From SYAN01 sp049459795 (GTDB lineage: Bacteria; Actinomycetota; Actinomycetes; Nanopelagicales; Nanopelagicaceae): a stretch of DNA of 64,000 nt. The position numbers and the translations under genes are program-made. Shown piece after piece: positions 44,204 through 52,448 of the stretch. The notes under the pieces are model-generated. The model was not told the DNA's origin, searched no databases, and worked only from the letters and a program-made list of their open reading frames with translations. The stretch covers positions 1 through 64,000 of the forward strand of contig JBMUDS010000003.1 of NCBI GenBank assembly GCA_049459795.1, written 5' to 3'. Numbering within the stretch: the stretch's first letter is position 1; every line of letters starts with the position of its first letter.

Positions 44204-44884
44204 CTACCGCGAGGTAGACCGAGAAACGACACCCAGCCAAATGGCAACTGATTGGCCGATGAGAAGCGCGAAGAGTGCGGTACCGACTCCCACTGTTCCA
44301 CCAAGTAACGCGCCTAGGGTGAGGACCACAACCTCCAAGGTGAGCCTGATCCGTCCGATCCGAATTCCGGTTCTCTCGTTGAGTCCGGTCATGAGGCCAT
44401 CACGCGGGCCTGCTCCTAGACCACATGTGAGATAGAGCGCAGAGCCCAGTCCGACAAGGATGATTCCAAGAAGAAGGGAGAGGTACTGGAAGAGAGCTTG
44501 ACTTGGTTTCTGAAAAAGGTAGATCCCGAGATCGATGAAGAGTGAGATGACAACGATATTGAGCAAGGTACCGATGCCGATCTTCCGCTTCAAGGGAATC
44601 CAGAGGGCGAGAACTGTGAATCCGACAAAGATCGTTGCGATCCCGATGGAAATGTCGAGTGTTATCGCCAATCCTTGGGCAAGTACCGACCAGGGTGCAT
44701 TTCCTAATGACGAGACGATGATCAACGCATCACCGAGCCCAAAGAATGCCAAACCAAAGACGAGTATCGCCAATCGATCCATCGAGACATCCCATGGATG
44801 GGAGGCTGTCCATGGGAGATGTGGAAGGTGACGATGCGGTTTGAAGAAGTCGAAGAATCGTTTCACCCAGGAAGATTCATGCAT
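44204..44884 (-). CDS. YczE/YitT-type integral membrane protein
   Basis: 226 residues. After a short basic, histidine-rich N-terminus come about five hydrophobic helices from residue 36. GLGDALIIVSSLGNAPWSVLAQGL and ALYLTCGLGAGPRDGLMTGL are two related blocks typical of YczE/YyaS/YitT proteins. The role of the family is not established. It starts 26 bases from the divergent DUF554 gene and shares a palindromic promoter region with it; its predicted leader would be only a few bases. The permease gene follows after 101 bases. Confidence 0.8.
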   Translation of the reverse strand: MHESSWVKRFFDFFKPHRHLPHLPWTASHPWDVSMDRLAILVFGLAFFGLGDALIIVSSLGNAPWSVLAQGLAITLDISIGIATIFVGFTVLALWIPLKRKIGIGTLLNIVVISLFIDLGIYLFQKPSQALFQYLSLLLGIILVGLGSALYLTCGLGAGPRDGLMTGLNERTGIRIGRIRLTLEVVVLTLGALLGGTVGVGTALFALLIGQSVAIWLGVVSRSTSR

Positions 44885-44892
44885 CGTTTCCA

Positions 44893-44904
44893 GAGTCTAG
44901 ACTC
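44893..44904. promoter_or_regulatory. Palindromic bidirectional -10 region
   Basis: GAGTCTAGACTC is a perfect 12-bp palindrome. On the plus strand TAGACT (44898-44903) ends 6 bases before the DUF554 ATG. On the minus strand TAGACT (44899-44894) ends 9 bases before the membrane-protein ATG at 44884. The two -10 hexamers overlap by two bases. Confidence 0.5.
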
Positions 44905-44909
44905 ATTTC

Positions 44910-45641
44910 ATGTTCGTTGGCGCTGGAACACTAGTCAATGTCGTCGCCATCCTGATCGGGACGTTGATTGGGTTATTGGTCGGTAAACGTTTTAGAGATC
45001 AAACCAGGGACTTGATAACTCAGGCGATGGGTTTCATCACCCTGATTGCTGCTGCTGATGCCCTCTCCAATTTTTGGCGAGACGAGTTTCAGGCTGCTTT
45101 TGACGATGGTCTGCCTATCTTGATCATCCTAGCATCGCTTGCAATCGGCGGACTTCTCGGCAGTGCCATGAAGATCGAGGAGCGCATCGAGGCTTTTGGC
45201 GGACGCTTGAAGGCTAGGTTCTCACGTGGCGACAATCAGCGCTTTGTTGAGGGGTTCTTGGCGTCCTCAGTTCTTTTTGTCGTCGGCCCGATGGCTATCT
45301 TGGGATCGATCAGCGACGGCATAGGTAACGGAATCGAATTACTACTTCTCAAGAGCACCTTGGACTTCTTCATCACGATCGCATTCACGGCTAGTTTCGG
45401 ATGGAGCGTGGGACTTTCCATCATCCCCGTAGCGATCTACCAACTCTCATGGACTCTCATAGGTTTCTCTCTCGGCGAGATACTGAGTTCGATTCAAGTC
45501 ATCTCATTGACAGTGGTTGGTGGATGTTTACTCGTTGGCATCTCACTCTTCACGCTAGGAATCAAGCGCATCGCGATTGGAGATCTTCTGCCAGCGCTTG
45601 TCGTTGCGCCTATTCTGGTTGGGCTTCTCGCCAGGACTTGA
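44910..45641 (+). CDS. DUF554 family membrane protein
   Basis: 243 residues. Begins GAGTLVNVVAILIGTLIGLLVGKRF, the typical DUF554 opening, with about seven hydrophobic helices and the conserved FLASSVLFVVGPMAILGSISDGIGNG and LLLKSTLDFFITIAFTASFG blocks. Predicted transporter-like membrane protein of unknown substrate. It is divergent from the YczE-like gene and predicted to be leaderless. The last 32 bases overlap the end of the convergent alcohol dehydrogenase gene. Confidence 0.85.
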   Translation: MFVGAGTLVNVVAILIGTLIGLLVGKRFRDQTRDLITQAMGFITLIAAADALSNFWRDEFQAAFDDGLPILIILASLAIGGLLGSAMKIEERIEAFGGRLKARFSRGDNQRFVEGFLASSVLFVVGPMAILGSISDGIGNGIELLLLKSTLDFFITIAFTASFGWSVGLSIIPVAIYQLSWTLIGFSLGEILSSIQVISLTVVGGCLLVGISLFTLGIKRIAIGDLLPALVVAPILVGLLART

Positions 45642-46656
45642 TATCGATCACGAAGCGATAGCGAACATCACTTCGCACAGTTCTGTCGAATGCTTCATCG
45701 ATTGCATCGGGCACGATCACTTCTATCTCACTTAAGAGTGAACGTCTATGTGCGAACTCAATCATCTCTTCACATTCACTGACGCTTCCGATCATTGATC
45801 CGGAGAGCGATCGACGGCCATCTAAAAGTGATCCAGCTTTTATGGCATACGGTTTTCCTGGAAGGCCGATGCAGACGAGCGTTCCATCGATCTTCAAACT
45901 CTGAAGATAAGGGTCCAGATCGATATCTGCAGAGACAGTATTAAGGATCAGGTCGAAGCTGCGTCGAAGATTGAGTTTGTCGCTCATCTGAACGAAGGAA
46001 GAAGCGCCAAGTCGGAATGCGTCGCTCTCTTTCTTTGGGGAATGTGAGATGACAGTGACATGAGCTCCGAGGGCTGCGGCGAATTTGACGCCAATATGTC
46101 CTAAGCCCCCAAGGCCCAGAATCGCGACCGAAGTGTCCTGCCCCACCTTCCAATGTTTCAAAGGGGAATAGAGGGTGATGCCAGCACAGAGGAGCGGCGC
46201 CACCTCTGGTCTTATGAAGTCAGATGGGACTCTGACCGCATACCTTTCATCAAGGACATAATCGGTCGAATAGCCACCAAAAGTCGGAGTCTTGCCATCT
46301 CGTTCCATACTGTTATAGGTCTCGATCATCCCTTTATCGCAGAAATGTGTCATGCCAGATGAACATGGTGTGCATTCGCGACAAGAATCGATGTAGACGC
46401 CGACCCCAACTGCATCCCCAACCTTGAATCTAGTTACCGAAGATCCAATATCAGTGACTCGACCAATGATCTCGTGGCCAGGAACCATCGGGAAACGCGC
46501 TCGTCCCCATTCACCCCGAGCTTGATGGATATCAGAGTGACAGATTCCTGCGTAGTGGATGTCAAGGCGAATGTCGCTGGGGCCAAGCGGACGTCGTTCG
46601 AAGTCGAATCTTTTGAATGACCCTCCTGCTTCATAAGCAGCAAAGCCGATGGTCAT
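45610..46656 (-). CDS. Zinc-dependent alcohol dehydrogenase (medium-chain family)
   Basis: 348 residues from ATG 46656, which overlaps the tdk stop (ATGA). The zinc ligands are visible in HYAGICHSDIHQ (catalytic Cys and following His), VPGHEIIGRV, and the four-cysteine structural site CRECTPCSSGMTHFC. The nucleotide-binding glycines are in VAILGLGGLGHIGVKFAAALG. This pattern matches the cinnamyl/YahK-like NADP-dependent aldehyde reductases; the true substrate is unknown. Probably co-transcribed with tdk. The 3' end overlaps the DUF554 gene on the other strand. Confidence 0.88.
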   Translation of the reverse strand: MTIGFAAYEAGGSFKRFDFERRPLGPSDIRLDIHYAGICHSDIHQARGEWGRARFPMVPGHEIIGRVTDIGSSVTRFKVGDAVGVGVYIDSCRECTPCSSGMTHFCDKGMIETYNSMERDGKTPTFGGYSTDYVLDERYAVRVPSDFIRPEVAPLLCAGITLYSPLKHWKVGQDTSVAILGLGGLGHIGVKFAAALGAHVTVISHSPKKESDAFRLGASSFVQMSDKLNLRRSFDLILNTVSADIDLDPYLQSLKIDGTLVCIGLPGKPYAIKAGSLLDGRRSLSGSMIGSVSECEEMIEFAHRRSLLSEIEVIVPDAIDEAFDRTVRSDVRYRFVIDIKSWREAQPE

Positions 46657-47351
46657 CAGGCTTTCTCCTGAAACGATTCTGTAGCCGGTTCCGTATCCAG
46701 AGCGTTCTGGAAAGGCAAAGTCTCCTTTGAGGAGAATTGCCCACCACTTCCTTGGGTGACCATGCGCATATGATGTCGACGACATAGGACTTCGTATGCA
46801 ATGACCGAAGCGCTTCGCGAGGATTGTGTATCACCGACGAGAACTTGGTCTCCTTCAATGACCATAGTTCCGTTGATTGTGCGGGCATTATGTGTGGCCC
46901 TTTCGCCACACCAGCAGAGCGCTTCCACTTGCAATGTCTGAACTCGATCAGCCAATTCGACGAGTCGAGCCGATCCTGGAAAGAGTTTGGTGCGAAAGTC
47001 GGTCAGGATGCCGAAGGCATACACATCGATTCCGAGTCCATCTGCGATCCTGGCGAGGCCCTCTATCTGCTCTTCGGTATAAAACTGTGCTTCGTCACAG
47101 ATTACGTAGTCGACCCGATCGCCTATCGATAATCTCTCAACGACATATCTATGGATATCGAATGCAGGAACGACTTCGATTGCTTCTGATCGAAGACCGA
47201 GCCGGGAAGAGATAGTTCCGCTTCCAGCCCTATCTTGTGAAGTGAATATAAGTCCGGTCCTTCCGCGACTACTGTGATTGTGGGCGGTCTGTAAAGCCAA
47301 GGTTGACTTTCCAGAGTCCATAGTTCCGCAGTAATAGATCAACTCAGCCAC
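46656..47351 (-). CDS. tdk: Thymidine kinase (type II)
   Basis: 231 residues, GTG start with GGGAG upstream. Phosphorylates thymidine in salvage. P-loop GTMDSGKSTLALQ, Walker B-like VICDEAQFYTEEQI with the catalytic glutamate, FGILTDFRTKLFPGS lasso-type segment, and zinc cysteines in EALCWCGERATHNART and CRRHH. A C-terminal extension of about 30 residues follows. It is between apt and an alcohol dehydrogenase on the same strand, making a small salvage cluster. Confidence 0.92.
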   Translation of the reverse strand: MAELIYYCGTMDSGKSTLALQTAHNHSSRGRTGLIFTSQDRAGSGTISSRLGLRSEAIEVVPAFDIHRYVVERLSIGDRVDYVICDEAQFYTEEQIEGLARIADGLGIDVYAFGILTDFRTKLFPGSARLVELADRVQTLQVEALCWCGERATHNARTINGTMVIEGDQVLVGDTQSSRSASVIAYEVLCRRHHMRMVTQGSGGQFSSKETLPFQNALDTEPATESFQEKA

Positions 47352-47399
47352 GGACCGCTCCCATCAAGACCTCTGCTCTGAGTCCAAACCTATCGGAGC

Positions 47400-47951
47400 T
47401 CATTGGACAACGAGTGCTTCAATCGGAAGATTCGCATTTCTCGTCAACAATCGTTGACGACCGCCTAATCCACCTAGTTCCAAAAGACAGCCGAATCCCG
47501 TTGGGATGGCGCCAGCCTTGTCAATCAGATCCAGGCTTGCAACCGCTGTACCGCCCGTGGCAAGCACATCATCGATCACGCCCACCTTGATGCCGTCTCG
47601 AAGGAGATGCTGGTGAACCTGTAACTCGTCTTCACCGTACTCCAATGCGTACCTGACCGAATGGACCGCACGGGGAGATTTACCGGGCTTTCGAAGCGGA
47701 ATGAAACCGATGCCTAGTGTTGAGGCGACTGCGGCACCCAATATGAATCCCCTTGCTTCGATACCCGCAATAGCATCACTCTCAGTTCCATCAAAAAACG
47801 TTGCTAAGAGATCGATACTTCTTTTGAGAGCCGGTCCATCTGCCAAGAGTGGAGTTATGTCTTTGAAGAGAATCCCCGGCTTCGGGTAATCGGGTACCGC
47901 CGCAATGTACTTATCGAGATCAATTGGGAGTCCATCTGGCTGATTTGCCAC
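47400..47951 (-). CDS. apt: Adenine phosphoribosyltransferase
   Basis: 183 residues, GTG start with GAGGGGG upstream. Salvages adenine to AMP. Motifs: YPKPGILFKDITPLLADG, GIEARGFILGAAVA, FIPLRKPGKSPR, and the PRPP-binding VGVIDDVLATGGTAVASLDLI. In many actinobacteria apt lies between secF and rel; here it is 32 bases downstream of tRNA-Leu on the same strand, with tdk after it. No terminator was seen between the tRNA and apt. Confidence 0.93.
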   Translation of the reverse strand: MANQPDGLPIDLDKYIAAVPDYPKPGILFKDITPLLADGPALKRSIDLLATFFDGTESDAIAGIEARGFILGAAVASTLGIGFIPLRKPGKSPRAVHSVRYALEYGEDELQVHQHLLRDGIKVGVIDDVLATGGTAVASLDLIDKAGAIPTGFGCLLELGGLGGRQRLLTRNANLPIEALVVQ

Positions 47952-47983
47952 AACGACCCCCTCATATAAGCGAAGAGTGAACG

Positions 47984-48068
47984 TGTCCGAACGGGGACTT
48001 GAACCCCGAAGCCCTTATCGGGCACTAGCACCTCAAGCTAGCGCGTCTGCCAATTCCGCCACCCGGAC
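47984..48068 (-). tRNA. tRNA-Leu (anticodon GAG)
   Basis: 85 bases on the minus strand. The acceptor stem GTCCGGG pairs with TTCGGAC using two G-T pairs, the D arm contains GGCAGACGC, and the anticodon stem CTAGC/GCTAG encloses loop TTGAGGT with anticodon GAG (reads CTC/CTT). A class II long variable arm GCCC-GATAA-GGGC and a T arm with GGTTCAAGT follow. CCA is not encoded. apt follows on the same strand. Confidence 0.93.
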
Positions 48069-48078
48069 GTGAGCGAGA

Positions 48079-48084
48079 ACCCTA
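48079..48084 (-). promoter_or_regulatory. Putative -10 element (TAGGGT, minus strand) for tRNA-Leu
   Basis: TAGGGT on the minus strand is 10 bases from the mature 5' end, giving a 3-4 base leader to be trimmed by RNase P. The -35 region is weak. Confidence 0.4.
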
Positions 48085-48098
48085 TCACCGAGGCGCAA

Positions 48099-48104
48099 TA
48101 CCCT
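48099..48104 (+). promoter_or_regulatory. Putative -10 element (TACCCT) for leaderless M20 peptidase
   Basis: TACCCT ends 6 bases before ATG 48111. There is no Shine-Dalgarno sequence. It lies 14 bases from the opposing tRNA-Leu -10. Confidence 0.4.
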
Positions 48105-48110
48105 TCACCC

Positions 48111-49439
48111 ATGACGAAGAACGCATTCACTGAGGAAGAGTTGACCAACCTTGAAACGGAGACGGTGCGGATATGTCAAGAGTTGATTCGGATTCCCAGC
48201 GTCAACTTCGGTGAGGGCAAGGGAGACGAAAAGGCAGTTGCTGAATTTGTCGCCTCTCTCTTGTCCGAGGTCGGTATCAAGAATGAGATTATCGAAACTG
48301 GCTCCAATCGACTCAATGTCGTAGCCAGGATCAAGGGTCAGGATTCGGCAAGACCAGGACTTGTGCTGCACGGTCATATCGATGTCGTTCCGGTGAATGC
48401 CGACGATTGGAGTGTCGATCCCTTCGGCGGGATCATCAAAGATGGTTGTGTCTGGGGTCGCGGTGCTGTCGACATGAAGAATATGGACGCGATGATATTG
48501 GCGATCGTCCGGATGTGGGCGCGTTCGGGATATCAACCTCCACGAGATATCGTGCTTGCCTTTTTTGCAGATGAGGAGGCAGGCTCGATCTACGGGAGTC
48601 GGTGGCTGGTAAAGAATCGTCCCGAACTTTTCGAAGGTTGTTCCGAAGCGGTCTCGGAGGTTGGAGGGTTCTCACTCACTCTGCCTAACGGCAAGCGGCT
48701 CTATCTCATCGAAAGCGCTGAGAAGGGAATCCATTGGATGAAACTCAACGCCAAAGGCACCGCGAGTCATGGATCAATGATCACTACCGATAACGCGATC
48801 GTGAAACTCTCTGAAGCTCTTTCAAGGATTGGAAGCTTCTCGTGGCCAGAACGTGCCACCAAGACAGCGAGCATTCTCATGCAGAAAGTTGCGGAGGCGA
48901 TGGGGGAGACTTTCGATGGAAAGAATCTTCGTAGTTACCTTAAGTACTTCGGCGGAATGACCAAGATGATCGGAGCCACGCTCCAGAACACAGCTAATCC
49001 TTCGATGCTGGAAGCTGGCTATAAGGCGAACGTCGTACCTGGAGGTGCCTCAGCTGTCGTCGATGGAAGATTCCTTCCTGGATTCGAAGAAGAAATGAAC
49101 GCCACGCTGCAAAATCTTGTCGGTCCTCATGTTGAAATCGAAACCTTGGTGCGGGATAAGGCTCTTGAATTCGATTTCTCTGGTCCCATCGTCGACGCCA
49201 TGTGTGAAGCGATTCGGCATGAAGACCCCGAAGGGGTGCCAGTTCCATATTTGATGAGTGGTGGCACTGATAACAAGGCACTATCTGATTTGGGTATCAC
49301 CGGGTTCGGTTTCAGCCCGCTCAAGATTCCAGCCGACTTGGACTTCATGTCGCTCTTTCACGGCGTCGATGAGCGAGTACCCATCGATGGTCTCCACTTT
49401 GGCGTAAGGGCGCTACACAGATTCTTGTTGAATGCCTGA
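48111..49439 (+). CDS. M20 family metallopeptidase / dipeptidase
   Basis: 442 residues from ATG 48111. An in-frame GTG at 48069 directly abuts the tRNA and is less likely. Two-zinc exopeptidase: LHGHIDVVPVNADDWSVDPFGG (metal His and catalytic Asp), WGRGAVDMKNMDAM (bridging Asp), FFADEEAGSIYGSRWL (catalytic Glu pair), and a later LMSGGTDNKALSDLG. The dimerisation domain lies between about residues 215 and 340. Family members trim dipeptides or deacylate amino acids; the substrate cannot be told. Many actinobacteria have this M20 group as a housekeeping gene. Confidence 0.88.
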   Translation: MTKNAFTEEELTNLETETVRICQELIRIPSVNFGEGKGDEKAVAEFVASLLSEVGIKNEIIETGSNRLNVVARIKGQDSARPGLVLHGHIDVVPVNADDWSVDPFGGIIKDGCVWGRGAVDMKNMDAMILAIVRMWARSGYQPPRDIVLAFFADEEAGSIYGSRWLVKNRPELFEGCSEAVSEVGGFSLTLPNGKRLYLIESAEKGIHWMKLNAKGTASHGSMITTDNAIVKLSEALSRIGSFSWPERATKTASILMQKVAEAMGETFDGKNLRSYLKYFGGMTKMIGATLQNTANPSMLEAGYKANVVPGGASAVVDGRFLPGFEEEMNATLQNLVGPHVEIETLVRDKALEFDFSGPIVDAMCEAIRHEDPEGVPVPYLMSGGTDNKALSDLGITGFGFSPLKIPADLDFMSLFHGVDERVPIDGLHFGVRALHRFLLNA

Positions 49440-49456
49440 TTTCATCGAAGATTAGT

Positions 49457-50419
49457 TCAATCGCCGACTTCACTTTGGGAAGAAACCTCGTCGAGTGCGC
49501 TGCTTACTTGCGCAGGGATCTCAACTTCTTCGCTTCGCAATATTCCCTTTAATTGGGCACCGGTGCGCGCTCCAACAATCGATGCACTGACTCCTTTGCG
49601 ATCACGAATCCACGCGACGGCCACTTCTAGAGGAGATAACCCGAGACCATCGGCAGCAACCATCACCGCTTGAGTGATGGTTCGAGCCCGCTTGTTTAAG
49701 TATGGCGCGATGAACGAGGCGAAGTGTTGAGACGCTCCCCGAGAATCGATGGGCATTCCTTCTTGATATTTCCCAGTCAAGACTCCTCTTCCCAAAGGTG
49801 ACCATGCCAAGAAGCCAACGCCCATCTCCTGGGCAGCCGGAAGAACTTCATTCTCCACCTGCCTATTAAGAAGGGAATATTCATTCTGTAGTGACGAAAT
49901 AGCTACTTTCCCTAAGAAGGGGTTCTGAATCGTTACCGCTCGAGCACTTTGCCAACCGTTGAAATTCGAGACCCCCACATAGCGCACACGACCTGACGCG
50001 ACTGCGTAATCTAGAGCAGAGAGTGTCTCTTCTATCCTGGTCTCGTCGTCATAAGCATGGATCTGCCAGAGATCAACGGTATCGACACCTAACCGAGAGA
50101 GTGAACGATCAAGATCGGAAAGTAGGGAAGCCCTTGAGTTATCAACCTTCCGTTGGCCATCCTTGAATGAGATTCCAGCCTTCGTGGCGATGATGAGCTC
50201 CTCCCGGGAGACGAGAGTCCCGATGAAACCGCCGATCACGCGTTCACTATCGCCGTCTCCATAGATCGCTGCCGAGTCGATGAGATTTCCACCAGCGTCA
50301 AGGAAGGACCTCAATTGGTTCGCGGCTTCATGTTCGTCCGTATCGCGACCCCAGGTCATTGTTCCCAGGGCAATCCTGCTGACATGCAATCCGCTGGTTC
50401 CTAAACGTCGCTTAAGCAT
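49457..50419 (-). CDS. Aldo/keto reductase
   Basis: 320 residues. Typical TIM-barrel reductase: GTMTWGRDTDEHEA, DSAAIYGDGDSERVIGGFI with catalytic Asp and Tyr, IATKAGISF with the Lys, and LWQIHAYDDETRIEE with the His. The NADP site near the C-terminus reads SIVGARTGAQLKGIL. All four catalytic residues are present. The substrate is unknown. It converges with the M20 gene and diverges from the phosphoglycerate-mutase-like gene. Confidence 0.9.
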   Translation of the reverse strand: MLKRRLGTSGLHVSRIALGTMTWGRDTDEHEAANQLRSFLDAGGNLIDSAAIYGDGDSERVIGGFIGTLVSREELIIATKAGISFKDGQRKVDNSRASLLSDLDRSLSRLGVDTVDLWQIHAYDDETRIEETLSALDYAVASGRVRYVGVSNFNGWQSARAVTIQNPFLGKVAISSLQNEYSLLNRQVENEVLPAAQEMGVGFLAWSPLGRGVLTGKYQEGMPIDSRGASQHFASFIAPYLNKRARTITQAVMVAADGLGLSPLEVAVAWIRDRKGVSASIVGARTGAQLKGILRSEEVEIPAQVSSALDEVSSQSEVGD

Positions 50420-50426
50420 TTGCGCA

Positions 50427-50432
50427 AGATTA
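50427..50432 (-). promoter_or_regulatory. Putative -10 element (TAATCT, minus strand) for aldo/keto reductase
   Basis: TAATCT ends 7 bases before the ATG at 50419. There is no Shine-Dalgarno sequence, so a leaderless or near-leaderless transcript is predicted. Confidence 0.4.
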
Positions 50433-50582
50433 TTGCTCTAGTTTCATTCCTCAAGGCTGACACCCGGCCAGAGAAGGTCTTTCTTGATTGACCGGTGGGT
50501 CCCTTCAAGGATGGAGAAGTACCCTTGCGAAATGACTCCACTACGTAGGTCGACAAGGGACTCGTTACGGGAGCCACGGCAT

Positions 50583-51224
50583 ATGAAGAGATTCCTGATC
50601 GTCCGCCACGCAGAGTCGACGGCCAATACGGAAGGGATACTAGCTGGACGCATAGATCCGACAGCGTTGACTGCCAGTGGAAGAGATGCGGCGGCGAAAC
50701 TGAATACGGTCATTGCCGAATTCAACCCTGAGATCGCGAAGGTTTCACCCATGCTTCGGTGCCGACAGACGATCGAATTAGCCGGCCTTCTTGACTACCA
50801 CCTTGATGACCGCTTGATTGAGATGGATTATGGGAGTTGGAGCGGTCGCTCTTTGAAATCCTTATCCCGAAAACGCGAGTGGCGAGAAATACAAGAGAGA
50901 CCGGACAACTTCACCTTCCCTCGCGGCGAATCGTTCGCACAGGCTTGGGACCGAATCGGAGAACTTTTGGGTGATCTTGATGTGTCAGCGAATGAAAAGT
51001 TCTTATTGGTGACCCACGGAGATATCTCAAGAATGATCATCGCTCGGCTATTGGGCTTTCCGCTCAACGATTTCCAACGCTTTATGATCCAGCCGGGTTC
51101 TCATTCATTGATTTCGTCGAATGGTCGGGATAAGACGACAGTCGGCTATCTCAATCGGATTGAACCTATGAAGGGATCAGACAGGGGTTCTTCAGATGTG
51201 ACATTCAAAGTCGGTGGCGAATGA
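50583..51224 (+). CDS. Histidine phosphatase / phosphoglycerate mutase-like protein
   Basis: 213 residues from ATG 50583, preceded by GGGAG 9 bases away and giving the standard start KRFLIVRHAESTANTEG. RHAE carries the phosphorylated histidine, and the second catalytic histidine is in LLVTHGDISRMI. EMDYGSWSGRSLKSL and PRGESFAQAWDRI are family blocks. It is the first gene of a tight run with DUF3090, a kinase-like gene and mshC, a neighbourhood conserved in actinobacteria. Whether it acts on a mycothiol intermediate, a sugar phosphate or a different substrate is unknown. Confidence 0.88.
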   Translation: MKRFLIVRHAESTANTEGILAGRIDPTALTASGRDAAAKLNTVIAEFNPEIAKVSPMLRCRQTIELAGLLDYHLDDRLIEMDYGSWSGRSLKSLSRKREWREIQERPDNFTFPRGESFAQAWDRIGELLGDLDVSANEKFLLVTHGDISRMIIARLLGFPLNDFQRFMIQPGSHSLISSNGRDKTTVGYLNRIEPMKGSDRGSSDVTFKVGGE

Positions 51225-51727
51225 CTTCATTCTCTTTCGAACGGTGTGACCGTTTCGTCATAGGCACAGTCGGCATGCCAGGCGAACGGGAGTTCTATCT
51301 ACAAATCACTCAGGATGACCGACATACAAGTTTCGCTATGGAGAAGGGGCAAGCAAGTGCACTTTCTGAACGTATGCGCCAGTTACTGAAAGAACTTCGG
51401 CGTCGTAACGTCACTTCAGCGGGATTGATGAGCAAAGAGAATGTGGATGATGATCCTCTCACCATGCCTGTCGATTCGGAATTTCCTTTGGGGGATATGA
51501 GTTTGATATGGGTCGAAGAGAGCGAAATGATCGTATTCGAAGCTTCTAGCGCCGATCAAAACGTGCCTGGCACATTGGCTGTCTCACTCTCAGTTTCACA
51601 GGCGAACGAATTCATTCGCCGAACCGACAAAGTCGTGAGCGCAGGAAGGGCTCCTTGTCCTTTTTGCGGTTTGCCATTGAACGTCGATGGACATCTCTGT
51701 CCTCGTGCAAATGGCTACCGCAGATGA
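51221..51727 (+). CDS. DUF3090 family protein with C-terminal zinc-finger-like motif
   Basis: 168 residues, ATGA overlap with the preceding gene. Begins SFSFERCDRFVIGTVGMPGEREFYLQ, typical of DUF3090, contains FPLGDMSLIWVEESEMIVFEA, and ends with PCPFCGLPLNVDGHLCPRANGYRR, a probable zinc site (CxxC...HxC). Function is unknown. It overlaps by ATGA with the kinase-like gene, so both are made from one message and probably work together. Confidence 0.87.
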   Translation: MTSFSFERCDRFVIGTVGMPGEREFYLQITQDDRHTSFAMEKGQASALSERMRQLLKELRRRNVTSAGLMSKENVDDDPLTMPVDSEFPLGDMSLIWVEESEMIVFEASSADQNVPGTLAVSLSVSQANEFIRRTDKVVSAGRAPCPFCGLPLNVDGHLCPRANGYRR

Positions 51728-52416
51728 CAGAAGTTTCCGAGCTTCTCTTGTCAGCTGAACTCGTTATCACCCATCGACTTGTCGACGCTTCGAACGCAAC
51801 GCTCTACGGCGAGATCGAAGGATATGGATCGGTGATCTATAAACCGATCGCGGGGGAGCGACCGTTATGGGACTTTCCGGATGGAACCCTCGCCGATAGG
51901 GAAGTAGCCGCCTATAAATTGAGCGACTATCTGGGACTAGATCTTGTTCCTACAACGATTTTGAGAGATGGTCCGTTCGGAATGGGGATGGTTCAACAGT
52001 GGATCGAGGTTGATGAAACTTGTGACCTCATTGCATTCGGTCAGAGCGATGACTGTCAGATTCGTCTTCTAGCGATCTTTGATGCGCTCATCAACAACAC
52101 GGATCGCAAATTCGGCCATCTGCTCATCGATATGGAGGGCAGATTATTCGGATGTGATCACGGGGTGACATTCCATCAGGATGACAAGCTTCGCACTGTT
52201 CTCTGGCAATTCGCGGGTAGTGCATTTCATGATGACGAATTTGAGATACTGAGGGTGCTACAGAAGGATCGAGGGTTGATAGAAGCGGCTTTGCGTCCAC
52301 ACCTCACTTCGATCGAGATTGAAGCACTATTCAAGAGAAACGCGAATCTTCTAGAGAGTGGTTCTTTCCCACTTCCTTCAACTGAATGGCCGCCGGTGCC
52401 TTGGCCGCCGGTTTAA
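51724..52416 (+). CDS. SCO1664-family kinase-like protein (phosphatidylinositol kinase-related fold)
   Basis: 230 residues from ATG 51724, overlapping the DUF3090 stop. Conserved segments: VIYKPIAGERPLWDFPDG near the N-terminus with a lysine suited to ATP binding, GTLADREVAAYKLSDYLGLDLVPTT, DALINNTDRKFGHLLID (an NxDRKxGHLL catalytic-loop-like motif) and LFGCDHGVTFH. These resemble the PI3/4-kinase-like or HipA-type fold. The substrate is unknown. Conserved placement between DUF3090 and mshC suggests a link with mycothiol or an unidentified pathway; that is inference. Confidence 0.82.
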   Translation: MTEVSELLLSAELVITHRLVDASNATLYGEIEGYGSVIYKPIAGERPLWDFPDGTLADREVAAYKLSDYLGLDLVPTTILRDGPFGMGMVQQWIEVDETCDLIAFGQSDDCQIRLLAIFDALINNTDRKFGHLLIDMEGRLFGCDHGVTFHQDDKLRTVLWQFAGSAFHDDEFEILRVLQKDRGLIEAALRPHLTSIEIEALFKRNANLLESGSFPLPSTEWPPVPWPPV

Positions 52417-52436
52417 TCGTAGTAAAGATGAAAGCG

Positions 52437-52442
52437 TAGACT
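52437..52442 (+). promoter_or_regulatory. Putative -10 element (TAGACT) for leaderless mshC
   Basis: TAGACT ends 6 bases before ATG 52449; no Shine-Dalgarno sequence. Suggests mshC has its own promoter in addition to any read-through. Confidence 0.5.
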
Positions 52443-52448
52443 CGTCAT

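Noticed and set aside
44103..44240. Permease start 46 codons farther upstream
   Set aside because: The extra residues are proline/serine/lysine-rich, run into the upstream gene's stop region, and the AzgA-type N-terminus with a Shine-Dalgarno sequence fits GTG 44102.
48069..48110. M20 peptidase start at GTG 48069
   Set aside because: It would abut the tRNA with no room for a promoter or ribosome-binding site; ATG 48111 has the TANNNT-N6 signal.
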